This document shows, piece after piece, positions 7,780 through 15,501 of a stretch of DNA of 17,959 nucleotides. Origin of the DNA: Bacteroidales bacterium. Lineage in GTDB: Bacteria > Bacteroidota > Bacteroidia > Bacteroidales > UBA7960. The notes beneath the pieces are model-generated. The model did not search any database. It was not told where the DNA came from and saw only the letters and a program-made list of their open reading frames with translations. Numbering within the stretch: position 1 is the first letter of the stretch; each line of letters opens with the position of its first letter. The position numbers and the translations under genes are program-made. The stretch spans positions 1 to 17,959 of the forward strand of contig SLRE01000035.1 of NCBI GenBank assembly GCA_007131125.1, written 5' to 3'.

Positions 7780-8862
7780 TTACATTTTATAGACCATGGC
7801 ATTGATGTTCATGCCCGCCCCAACGGAAGCAAATACCACATGATCTCCCGGCGAAAGCCGGTGATCATTGAGCTTGCCTTTAAGGATAAAGTCGAATAAA
7901 GTAGGTATGGTTGCCACCGACGAATTGCCAAGCCAGGAAATGGTCATGGGCATAACGTCATCCGGTGAATCGTTTAGCTCGTAAAGCTTGAAGAGCCTTT
8001 TTAAAATGGCATCATCCATTTTACCGTTGGCCTGGTGGATCAGTACCTTTTTTATGTCTTTCAGGTGGGTCTGGCTTTTTTCAAGGCATGACTTAATTGC
8101 CTGGGGTACGGTATTGAGGGCATACTGGTAAAGTTTACGCCCGTTCATTTTCAGGAAGATTTCGTCTTTCCCGGGTTTTTCAGGATTATAGGATTTGTCC
8201 ATGTGGAGCATTTCTGAAAACAGGTAAGCATCAGACTGTGCTGCATGTGACAGGATCCCGATTGGTTGTTCACTGATTTTTCCTTCCACAACAACAGCAC
8301 CGGCTCCGTCGGCATACAGCATGCTGTCCCGGTCGTGGGGGTCCGAAACCCTTGATAAAACCTCTGCCCCGATAACCAGCACTTTTTTGGCATCTCCCGA
8401 ACGGATGTAATAATCCGCCTGTATTAGGGCCTGCAACCATCCCGGGCATCCAAAAATGATATCGTAGGCCACAGATTTTGGGTTTTTGATACCAAGTTTG
8501 CGTTTTACCCTGGCTGCAAGGCTGGGTACAAAATCCGAACGTTTGTTATCTGCCCTCACATCTCCAAAGTTATGGGCCACAATAATGTAGTCAAGGTCTT
8601 CCCTGTCGATGCCCGCAGTTTCAATGGCATCCTCTGCTGCAACAAAAGCAATGTCGGAAGTTACCAGGTCATCAGATACATACCTTCTTTCGGCAATGGT
8701 GGTTATTTCCAGGAACTTGTCAATGATTTCCCGGTTGGGTTTCTCCAGCTTTTTGTCATAAGTTTCAAAAAACTCCCGCGTAAGGAAGTCCTCGTTCATT
8801 ACACGTTCTGATGGTACGCAACTACCCGTTCCGGTAATTACACTATAAATTCGATCAATCAT
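7780..8862 (-). CDS. 3-oxoacyl-ACP synthase III (KASIII)-family ketosynthase
   Basis: The protein has 360 residues with thiolase fold and a complete KASIII triad: Cys139 in DIIFGCPGWLQA, His276 in VLIHQANGK and Asn313 in SWLGNSSVATIP. It is about 30 residues longer than housekeeping FabH, mainly in the N-terminal part (residues 25-60) and in a stretch before the active Cys (residues 103-128). It reads GNSSVATIP where FabH typically has GNTSAAS. This suggests a paralogue working on a non-acetyl starter or in a side pathway. KASIII enzymes condense an acyl-CoA with malonyl-ACP; the acyl substrate cannot be told here. The start is the ATG at 8862. tRNA-Val lies 199 bp upstream on the same strand, and carbonic anhydrase follows. 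Confidence 0.9.
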   Translation of the reverse strand: MIDRIYSVITGTGSCVPSERVMNEDFLTREFFETYDKKLEKPNREIIDKFLEITTIAERRYVSDDLVTSDIAFVAAEDAIETAGIDREDLDYIIVAHNFGDVRADNKRSDFVPSLAARVKRKLGIKNPKSVAYDIIFGCPGWLQALIQADYYIRSGDAKKVLVIGAEVLSRVSDPHDRDSMLYADGAGAVVVEGKISEQPIGILSHAAQSDAYLFSEMLHMDKSYNPEKPGKDEIFLKMNGRKLYQYALNTVPQAIKSCLEKSQTHLKDIKKVLIHQANGKMDDAILKRLFKLYELNDSPDDVMPMTISWLGNSSVATIPTLFDFILKGKLNDHRLSPGDHVVFASVGAGMNINAMVYKM

Positions 8863-9061
8863 AAAAAACTCAGGTTAATAATGTTTTGTTTTTCCCAATA
8901 TGAATTTTTCAGGGAAGCAGGAAGTTGTGAAGTTCTTCGGGCAATCTTTGAGGAACGATTTTTACTCCTTACTAAATATAAAATTACAAAAAAGAATGAC
9001 CATTTCAAAACAACCCGCCTGTCAAGGCAAAGGGTAAGGTCGTCTTTCAGACTTGATTTTG

Positions 9062-9136
9062 TGGGACGTGCTGGAATCGAACCAGCGACCTCATGCCTGT
9101 CAAGCATGCGCTCTAAACCAACTGAGCTAACGCCCC
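9062..9136 (-). tRNA. tRNA-Val (GAC)
   Basis: This is a 75-nt class I tRNA on the minus strand: acceptor GGGGCGT paired with ACGTCCC (one G-U), D arm GCTC...GAGC, anticodon stem CATGC/GCATG with loop TTGACAG (anticodon GAC), and T arm GCTGG-TTCGATT-CCAGC. The discriminator is A (9062) and CCA is not encoded. Confidence 0.97.
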
Positions 9137-9848
9137 TTTTGAATTTTTTCCGGTACAACTACCCCTGTATTGTTGTAAATAGTTTAGCGACAATGGATAT
9201 TCATCATTTCAGGGTATTGCCTGAACGTCTGCAAAAATAAAAAAAAATCCTTACCGGATAGCCTGTTAAGAGGCAATATGCATACGTATGGATTTTTTAA
9301 ATGCAAAAAAAAGTTAAATTATTTTTTTTATTCTTAAGGGAAATTACTTATTATTGTGAGAAGGAATGCAGGGAAACCCTTTATTTATGCAGGTTTTAAA
9401 AGGATAATAGTATAAACATATTTTAAAATAAGGTATAAATAGCTAAGGAAATTCCCTGTTTGAAGAAAGTTTTCCTTTTGGTAAAAAAGTTAAACGGGTA
9501 TTTTGTTGGTGTGAAGCGGGAATTTTCCCCGGGATAAAGAATTCTTTTACCGTTTAGCTCAGCAGAAAAAATTAATAATCTCATTTAAGTTGAAAACATA
9601 GAAACCTTATTTAGGTCTTCTGCGTAAAAGTCAACAGAAACAATAATGATCCTTTCCTGTATAAAAGCAGGAAAAGCGGGAAATCGAAGTTTTTTCTGGG
9701 AATAACCGGCAGATTGCCAACAGTATCAGCTGATTTGTTTTTTTGTTGCTCATGTGGGATGAGCGCAAAAGAAAGGCAAACGGCTAAGTACAAATGGTCA
9801 ATCCGGGTGAAATACCCCGCACAAAAAAGTTATTCCAATCCTGTTTAA
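9137..9848. other. AT-rich spacer without a recognised gene
   Basis: About 710 bp between tRNA-Val and the decarboxylase gene. Reading frames here are short and lack protein-like composition. A 9-bp inverted repeat (AAAAAATCC 9242-9250, GGATTTTTT 9290-9298) encloses a small GCCT/AGGC hairpin and the palindrome CATACGTATG. A TATTTTTG on the minus strand (9232-9239) could be a distant -7 box for tRNA-Val. No RNA gene, repeat array or mobile element is recognised. Confidence 0.6.
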
Positions 9849-11588
9849 ATGGTCATTTTTCAGGAATTAAACACCAACCCAATGGAAACAGACGTGAAAA
9901 AAAAGCTTGCCTCACTGGAATCCTGGAGCACCCAGTTGTCGATTCGGGAATTGTATGCCGAATTTGGGTCACCTTTTTGGATCGTATCCAAAAAACAATT
10001 GACACAAAACGTAAACGATTATGCCGCGTTTACCCGTTCCAACGGACGGATTTTATTCCCTGTAAAAACCAATCCCTCCATGGCTTTACTTGAAGTACTT
10101 GCCGAACTTGGAGTGGGTGCGGATTGCGCAAATCGTAATGAAGTTGACCTTGCGTTATTTGCAGGAATTCCATATGAGCGGATTGCCTACAATGGGCCGG
10201 TGCAGGATGTTTGCCTGAGTACCAACCTCTTGCAAAAAGGAGCCATTGTAGTGATGGACGACCCCAGGGCTGTGCTGGATGTGCAGGAGCGTCTTAAGGG
10301 AAGAAAGTTCCCGGGTAAATTGTGGCTGAGGGTAAATCCCAATGTGAAAATAAAATACGAGAATGAGAATGAAAACCAGGAACTCATGTCGCATGCTTCC
10401 TCATCTTCCAAATTTGGTATTCCTGCGGAAGAGATGGTGGACTTTGTCAAAGGCCTGAAAATGCCTGTTTCGGGCTTGCATGTGCACGTGGGAACCATGA
10501 TGGACAACCTGGTGAGTTTTCATAATTCCATGGCAGGGATGCATGCCCTGGCAAAAGATTTAAATGCCATTGGCCATCCGGTGAAAGACCTTGATGTGGG
10601 AGGAGGCCTGGGTATCCCGTTTATGGAAGGCGATGAGTTTCCATCTCTTGAACACTGGGTAGAACAAATGAATCCTTTGAAGCAAAAAGGATATAAATAT
10701 TACGTTGAACCGGGACATGCCATTGTGGGCAATGCCGTATCCCTGCTGGTAACGGTTGAGTCTATTAAACACTCCCGTAACCGGCGCTGGATTGTAACCA
10801 ATGTGGGTACCGACCAGCTAGCCAAGGTTACCCTGCTTCGCTGGCCCCATCGTATTCTTGGCCCTGACAGCAAACCCCTTCCCCAGGGAGGAAAAGACGC
10901 CATTGCCGGGCCTTTGTGCTTTGCCGGAGACGTGTTGCTGCACGAAACAGATGCCAGCGGAATAGAAATAGGTGACCCCTTGCTGATCACACACGCCGGA
11001 GCATACACCTTTTCTCTTTCCAACCGCTTCAATGGCCGGCTTGCCCCGGCATGGGTGATAATGGATGAGGACGGCTTTCATAAGCGTATGAACACCGAAG
11101 GCAGATATGACAACATTTTTCTTACCAATTATTTCTATGGCCTTCGCCAGCAAGTCGAAGAAGGGGAAGGAAGGGTAGTGCCAAAACAAAAGATTGACAG
11201 CCTGAGCAGTGGCTACCTCAAAAAACTGGCCTGCCAGGATGAGTTTGAATACCTGGGCTTGACCAAGATCGGTGAAAGAACCTATGAAATAGATGTGATG
11301 ACGGAGTCGAAAGTGGATTTTATTTCCATGCCTTTTGCCATCCGCATTTTCGGAGATGCGGTGATCGTTACACTTTTGGAGCACCTTGGGGCGGAAAAGA
11401 AAGAAGTACCCATCTGGGGACGCAAACTTAACCTGGATTGCTTCGGTCAGGTAAAAACCGGGGTACCGGTGCGATTTAGGGTTTCTTTCAGCAACCTGGT
11501 CAAGGAGCTAAATGGCACCAACACGGTAGTTGCTCGCTTTGAAACCGAATGCTGGAATATCTCCGGCAACCTGGTAATTAAGTTTTAA
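9849..11588 (+). CDS. Fold-type III PLP decarboxylase with C-terminal hotdog-like domain
   Basis: The protein has 579 residues in two parts. Residues about 35-430 are an alanine-racemase-fold decarboxylase of the ornithine/diaminopimelate group: PLP Lys73 in FPVKTNP, GLHVHVGT (209-216) with His213 near the cofactor, the phosphate-binding loop DVGGGLG (249-255), EPGHA (287-291), Cys357 in GPLCFAGD (catalytic position of CxxGD), and GAYTFSLSNRFN (384-395). The usual EPGR Arg is His290; carboxynorspermidine decarboxylase also departs from Arg here. Residues about 450-579 are extra relative to LysA. They show strand, central helix (FAIRIFGDAVIVTLLEHLG, 496-514) and a series of strands, resembling a hotdog thioesterase/dehydratase domain (inference). 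Substrate is unknown, perhaps a thioester-bound amino acid. The start is the first ATG; a second ATG at 9882 is equally possible. A strong shared terminator follows. Confidence 0.82.
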   Translation: MVIFQELNTNPMETDVKKKLASLESWSTQLSIRELYAEFGSPFWIVSKKQLTQNVNDYAAFTRSNGRILFPVKTNPSMALLEVLAELGVGADCANRNEVDLALFAGIPYERIAYNGPVQDVCLSTNLLQKGAIVVMDDPRAVLDVQERLKGRKFPGKLWLRVNPNVKIKYENENENQELMSHASSSSKFGIPAEEMVDFVKGLKMPVSGLHVHVGTMMDNLVSFHNSMAGMHALAKDLNAIGHPVKDLDVGGGLGIPFMEGDEFPSLEHWVEQMNPLKQKGYKYYVEPGHAIVGNAVSLLVTVESIKHSRNRRWIVTNVGTDQLAKVTLLRWPHRILGPDSKPLPQGGKDAIAGPLCFAGDVLLHETDASGIEIGDPLLITHAGAYTFSLSNRFNGRLAPAWVIMDEDGFHKRMNTEGRYDNIFLTNYFYGLRQQVEEGEGRVVPKQKIDSLSSGYLKKLACQDEFEYLGLTKIGERTYEIDVMTESKVDFISMPFAIRIFGDAVIVTLLEHLGAEKKEVPIWGRKLNLDCFGQVKTGVPVRFRVSFSNLVKELNGTNTVVARFETECWNISGNLVIKF

Positions 11589-11641
11589 CCACAGACCTGC
11601 CAAAACAAAAACATAACATTACCAAATTACGGTTTAATTAA

Positions 11642-11677
11642 AAAAAGGCTGTTCTGGATTTCCAGGACAGCCTTTTT
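11642..11677. terminator. Bidirectional Rho-independent terminator
   Basis: This is a long hairpin: 11642-11657 (A5-GGCTGT-TCTGG) pairs with 11662-11677 (CCAGG-ACAGCC-T5) around a 4-nt loop, with one G-U. A and T tracts on both flanks make it work on either strand, ending both the decarboxylase transcript and the carboxylase operon (stop at 11688). Confidence 0.92.
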
Positions 11678-11687
11678 CAATTAATCC

Positions 11688-13223
11688 TTAAAGAGGAATA
11701 TTTCCGTGTTTTTTTGGGGGTGAGTTTTGCCGTTTGTTTTCGGTCATTTCCAGGGCCTGAATTAGCTTGAGTCTGGTTTGACGGGGATGGATCACCTCGT
11801 CAAGGTAACCCAGGCCGGCCGCTTTATAAGGGGTGCAGAAAAGCTCCCGGTAATCTTCCACGGCTTTGGCTTTTTCTTTTTCATCAAACTTATTGCGGTA
11901 AAGGATATTTACGGCTCCGTCGGGTCCCATTACCGCAATTTCACCCATGGGGTAACTGTAGTTTATATCACCGCCCAGGTGTTTGCTCGACATAACACAA
12001 TAGGCACCTCCATAAGCCTTGCGGGTAATCACTGTAATTTTGGGCACGGTGGCCTCAGCATAGGCATAAAGGAGTTTTGCACCATGCTTGATAATGCCTC
12101 CAAACTCCTGCGATACTCCTGGCAGAAAACCCGGGACATCAACAAATGTAACCAGCGGGATGTTGAAGGAATCGCAAAACCTGACAAAACGTGCTGCTTT
12201 GACGGATGCATCAATATCCAGCACTCCTGCCAGCATGGTGGGCTGATTGGCGACGACTCCCACCGGTTTGCCATTTAACCTGCCGAATCCGATGATCACA
12301 TTCTGGGCAAAATGCGGCTGCACTTCAAAAAAGTTATTGTCATCCACTACGCTGGTGATGATCTCCATCATATCATAGGGTTTGTTGGGATCAAGCGGAA
12401 TCAGGTCGCGCAACTTTTCATCCTCCCTGTGGGCCGAATCGGTACAGGGTTTTACCGGAGGGTCTTCCATGTTGTTGGAAGGAAGAAAACCGATAAGTTC
12501 CCTTATCATGAGCATGGCCTGCTCATCGTCTTCGGCCCTGAAGTGGGCAACTCCGCTTTTGGTGTTGTGGGTGGTGGCCCCGCCAAGCTCCCTTTTGGTT
12601 ACCTCTTCGTGCGTAACGGTTTTGATCACATCAGGACCAGTTACAAACATGTAGCTGGTTTCTTTGGTCATAAAAATAAAGTCGGTGATGGCTGGGGAAT
12701 AAACAGCTCCTCCTGCACAGGGGCCAAGGATGGCCGAGATTTGCGGGACCACTCCGCTGGCCTGCACATTCCTGAAGAAGATGTCTCCGTATCCAGCCAG
12801 ACTTTCTACGCCTTCCTGTATGCGGGCTCCTCCGCTGTCGTTAAGGCCGATCAGGGGGGCACCCATCTTCATGGCCAGCTCCATCACCTTAATCACCTTG
12901 TCGGCGTTGGCACGGCCCAATGACCCTCCAAAAACGGTAAAATCCTGGGCAAACACATATACCAGCCGGCCGTCAATTTTTCCATAACCGGTAACAATGC
13001 CGTCTCCGGGAATTTTTTGCTGGTCCATTCCGAAGTCTGTGTTGTGGTGCACCACAAACTTGTCAAGTTCCACAAAGGTTTTGGCATCAAAAAGGTCGGA
13101 TATTCGTTCACGGGCGGTTTTCCTTCCGGATGCATGAATTTTGGCGATTCGCTCCGGACCACCTCCGATTTCCGCTTCTTTATTTTTTTGTTCCAGTTCT
13201 TTGTATTTATCCTTTAATGACAT
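11688..13223 (-). CDS. pccB: Acyl-CoA carboxylase carboxyltransferase subunit (PccB/MmdA type)
   Basis: The protein has 511 residues with two crotonase-like halves, transferring CO2 from carboxybiotin to an acyl-CoA (propionyl-CoA to methylmalonyl-CoA is the usual reaction of close relatives). Motifs: GGSLGRANADK (99-109), SGGARIQEGVESLAGYG (130-146) and GPCAGGAVYSPA (167-178) in the CoA-binding half; VDVPGFLPG (361-369) and RKAYGGAYCVMSSKHLGGD (401-419) in the carboxybiotin half. The residue matching the position known to steer propionyl versus acetyl preference in Streptomyces (Asp422 in PccB, Ile in AccB) is Cys409, so specificity is not settled. The start is the ATG at 13223 (MSLKDKYKELE); the open frame above it overlaps the biotin carrier gene and is non-coding. 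It is last in a three-gene operon, 31 nt after the carrier gene. Confidence 0.95.
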   Translation of the reverse strand: MSLKDKYKELEQKNKEAEIGGGPERIAKIHASGRKTARERISDLFDAKTFVELDKFVVHHNTDFGMDQQKIPGDGIVTGYGKIDGRLVYVFAQDFTVFGGSLGRANADKVIKVMELAMKMGAPLIGLNDSGGARIQEGVESLAGYGDIFFRNVQASGVVPQISAILGPCAGGAVYSPAITDFIFMTKETSYMFVTGPDVIKTVTHEEVTKRELGGATTHNTKSGVAHFRAEDDEQAMLMIRELIGFLPSNNMEDPPVKPCTDSAHREDEKLRDLIPLDPNKPYDMMEIITSVVDDNNFFEVQPHFAQNVIIGFGRLNGKPVGVVANQPTMLAGVLDIDASVKAARFVRFCDSFNIPLVTFVDVPGFLPGVSQEFGGIIKHGAKLLYAYAEATVPKITVITRKAYGGAYCVMSSKHLGGDINYSYPMGEIAVMGPDGAVNILYRNKFDEKEKAKAVEDYRELFCTPYKAAGLGYLDEVIHPRQTRLKLIQALEMTENKRQNSPPKKHGNIPL

Positions 13224-13254
13224 GCGCTTTCGGTTTTTGGTTTTACCTGTTTTT

Positions 13255-13782
13255 TTAAGCTTCTTCGGAAGCGTATTCCAATACAACCAGCTCCTGGTTG
13301 GCTTCCACACTTTGATCTTCCGATACCTTGATATCAATTACCACCCCGGGTTTGGATGCCTTAAACTCACTTTCCATTTTCATGGCAGAAATAATGATCA
13401 GGGTTTGACCGGCTTCCACCTCTTCCCCTTTTTCTACCATTATTTTTATCACCCTGCCGGGTATTGGGGCTGTAATAACACTTTCGCCCTCATCCTCTGT
13501 AGATTTATGACGGTTGGCCAGGTATTTGGATTCAGCATCAATGATCTCTACATCAAAAGATTTATTGAAAGTGTTTACCTGGTATTTTTTGGCATTGGAT
13601 CCGGGAATGAGCTCAAGGTTAAAAGACTTGTTGCGATACAGGATAGAGTATTTTCCCTTGCTAAGCTTTACAAAGTCAAGGGTATATTCTTTCCCGTCTA
13701 CTGCAACAAGAATTTTATCTCCTTCCTGCCCGATGAGTTCCACATTGGCAACACGGTTTTTTAGCTTTACTTCGTACGACAT
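13255..13782 (-). CDS. Biotin carboxyl carrier protein of acyl-CoA carboxylase
   Basis: The protein has 175 residues. The C-terminal biotinyl domain (about 102-172) has the SAMKME motif with biotin-accepting Lys135, preceded by APIPGRVIKI (105-114). Residues 1-85 form a strand-rich domain (VAVDGKEYTLDFVKLSKGKYSILY...). It resembles the small beta-barrel that joins carboxylase and transferase parts in propionyl-CoA carboxylase alpha chains (inference), so the protein looks like the C-terminal half of such an alpha chain encoded separately. Residues 90-102 are a charged linker. It starts 9 nt after the biotin carboxylase stop and precedes the carboxyltransferase. It carries carboxybiotin between the two catalytic subunits. 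Confidence 0.95.
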   Translation of the reverse strand: MSYEVKLKNRVANVELIGQEGDKILVAVDGKEYTLDFVKLSKGKYSILYRNKSFNLELIPGSNAKKYQVNTFNKSFDVEIIDAESKYLANRHKSTEDEGESVITAPIPGRVIKIMVEKGEEVEAGQTLIIISAMKMESEFKASKPGVVIDIKVSEDQSVEANQELVVLEYASEEA

Positions 13783-13791
13783 GGCTTTTTT

Positions 13792-15297
13792 TTAAAGTTT
13801 GAGAACACTTCTGACCCGGCTGTAATCTTTCCAGTTGTTTTTGATGGCAGTCATTTCTTTGGGACTGGCTTTCCTGATCTTTTCAAGGTATTCCAAAAAT
13901 GCCGTGATAATCACCACATCCTCACAGGTTTTATCACAGGTATCTTCCTTGAGAAGGAAATCGCGGTTCTGTTCAATAAAGTGGGTTGTGTAATCTCCTT
14001 TGATAAATTCTTCGGCATTCATGATCCTTTCCAGGAATTGCAGGTTGTTTTTAACCCCGGCAATGGTAAATTCTTTGAGGGCCCGCCTTGTTCTTTCCAG
14101 GGAGTCGTTGCGGTCGCGGCCCCAAACAATCAGCTTGGCAATCAGGGGGTCATAAAACAGGGGGATTTCAAATCCTTCATATATATAGCCGTCAACCCTC
14201 ACACCCACTCCATAGGGAATTCCAATGTGGGTAACTACTCCCGGGGCAGGCATAAAGTTGTTTTCAGGATCTTCTGCATATACCCTGCATTCGATGGCAT
14301 GGCCGTTCTGTTTGAGTTCGTCCTGTCTCAGGGAAAGTTCCCACCCGTTGGCGATGTGGATTTGTTCCTTAACCAGGTCCACGCCTACCACTCTTTCGGT
14401 AATGGGATGCTCTACCTGAAGGCGGGTGTTCATTTCCAGGAAATAGTAGTTCAGGTCTTTGTCTACGATAAATTCTATGGTTCCTGCCCCTTCATAGTTA
14501 ACGGCCCTGGCTGCAGCCACGGCATGGTCGCCCATTTCCCTGCGTTTTTCCCCGGTAAGGATAGGAGAGGGGGTTTCTTCAATGATCTTTTGATGCCGGC
14601 GTTGCACCGAGCACTCCCGCTCAAAAAGATGGATCACATTGCCATGCTGGTCGGCCAGGATTTGAAACTCGATATGGTGCGGAGATTCGATATATTTTTC
14701 AATAAAAACCGAATCATCACCAAAAGCGGTTTTGGCTTCTGAACGGGCGGCCCTTAGGCTGCTTTTTACTTCTTTGGGTTTTTTTACCAGCCGCATCCCT
14801 TTACCCCCTCCGCCTGCAGAGGCCTTGATCATTACCGGCAATCCAATGTCTTCAATGATCTTCAGGGCTTCTTCCTCCGAGCTGATCTTCCCGGGAGTGC
14901 CGGGAACAACCGGAACTCCCGCATTGGTCATAATCTTGCGGGCAGTGATCTTTTCTCCCATCTGCGAAATGGCATATTCAGAAGGCCCGATAAAAATGAT
15001 TCCCTCTTTTTTGCACCTGGCTGAAAAAGCCGGGTTTTCCGACAAAAACCCGTAGCCGGGATGAATGGCATCGACTTTGGAGGCTTTGGCAGCCTTAATA
15101 ATGTTTTCAATGTTAAGATAAGAGTCTGACGAAGGGGAGGGGCCAATGTGGTGAGCTTCATCTGCATACAAAACATGCATGGCTTTGCGGTCGGCATCAG
15201 AATAGACCGCAACGGTACGGATGCCCATTTCACGACACGACCTGATAATTCTTACTGCGATCTCGCCGCGATTGGCAACCAATACTTTTTTTATCAT
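13792..15297 (-). CDS. accC: Biotin carboxylase subunit of acyl-CoA carboxylase
   Basis: The protein has 501 residues with ATP-grasp fold and carboxylates the carrier biotin using ATP and bicarbonate. Visible features: N-terminal KVLVANRGEIAVRI (4-17), HPGYGFLSENPAF (79-91), Lys116 and Lys159 at the nucleotide, glycine loop GGGGKGM (162-168), ERECSVQRRHQKIIEE (226-241) and FLEMNTRLQVEHP (286-298) with Arg292 and Glu296 aligned to the E. coli AccC catalytic residues. Compared with E. coli AccC (449 residues) it has about 50 extra C-terminal residues (DTCDKTCEDVV onward), as in the carboxylase subunits of propionyl-CoA carboxylase-type enzymes. First gene of the operon accC-BCCP-pccB, divergent from the thioredoxin reductase fusion. 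An imperfect -7 box AATCTTTG (minus strand, 15340-15347) lies 43 nt above the ATG. Confidence 0.96.
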   Translation of the reverse strand: MIKKVLVANRGEIAVRIIRSCREMGIRTVAVYSDADRKAMHVLYADEAHHIGPSPSSDSYLNIENIIKAAKASKVDAIHPGYGFLSENPAFSARCKKEGIIFIGPSEYAISQMGEKITARKIMTNAGVPVVPGTPGKISSEEEALKIIEDIGLPVMIKASAGGGGKGMRLVKKPKEVKSSLRAARSEAKTAFGDDSVFIEKYIESPHHIEFQILADQHGNVIHLFERECSVQRRHQKIIEETPSPILTGEKRREMGDHAVAAARAVNYEGAGTIEFIVDKDLNYYFLEMNTRLQVEHPITERVVGVDLVKEQIHIANGWELSLRQDELKQNGHAIECRVYAEDPENNFMPAPGVVTHIGIPYGVGVRVDGYIYEGFEIPLFYDPLIAKLIVWGRDRNDSLERTRRALKEFTIAGVKNNLQFLERIMNAEEFIKGDYTTHFIEQNRDFLLKEDTCDKTCEDVVIITAFLEYLEKIRKASPKEMTAIKNNWKDYSRVRSVLKL

Positions 15298-15415
15298 CTT
15301 TTGCTGGTTTGGTTTAAACCTGTTTTAATCTAAAATTAACAAAGATTTGGCAATTTTGGTTTAAATGTGTTTTTTTTATTTTTATTTTCCTGCCGGATAT
15401 TGGCATTTTTGCCAT

Positions 15416-15448
15416 TTTGGCATGGTTAATTTTTTGGCAGAATATTTG
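15416..15448 (+). promoter_or_regulatory. Putative Bacteroidota promoter of the Trx-TrxR fusion gene
   Basis: TTTG (15416-15419) and AATATTTG (15441-15448) are 21 nt apart, matching the TTTG-N19-21-TAnnTTTG arrangement with one mismatch in the -7 box. The start codon is 53 nt downstream of the -7 box. Confidence 0.5.
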
Positions 15449-15501
15449 TTAAATGCAGAAATAAAAATATATCCATATAATAAATAAAACAATTCAGATT
15501 T

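Noticed and set aside
8859..9240. Reading frames on both strands across tRNA-Val, one containing a GRAGIEPATS phrase
   Set aside because: They are translations of the tRNA gene and its flanks. The phrase is a well-known artefact of reading tRNA sequence as protein.
9541..9580. TTTAGCTCAGCAGA resembling a tRNA D arm
   Set aside because: No acceptor, anticodon or T arm can be built around it.
9611..9793. 60-codon frame on the minus strand in the spacer
   Set aside because: Low-complexity hydrophobic and Lys-rich composition, no start signal, no recognisable domain.
13224..13337. Upstream extension of the carboxyltransferase frame
   Set aside because: It overlaps the biotin carrier gene in another frame and is Lys/Arg-rich without similarity. 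The ATG at 13223 fits the family start.
13981..14742. 253-codon open frame on the plus strand opposite accC
   Set aside because: It is antisense to a strongly conserved gene, with composition explained by the codon pattern of accC. The same applies to the plus-strand frames opposite pccB (11778-12278 and 12312-12923).
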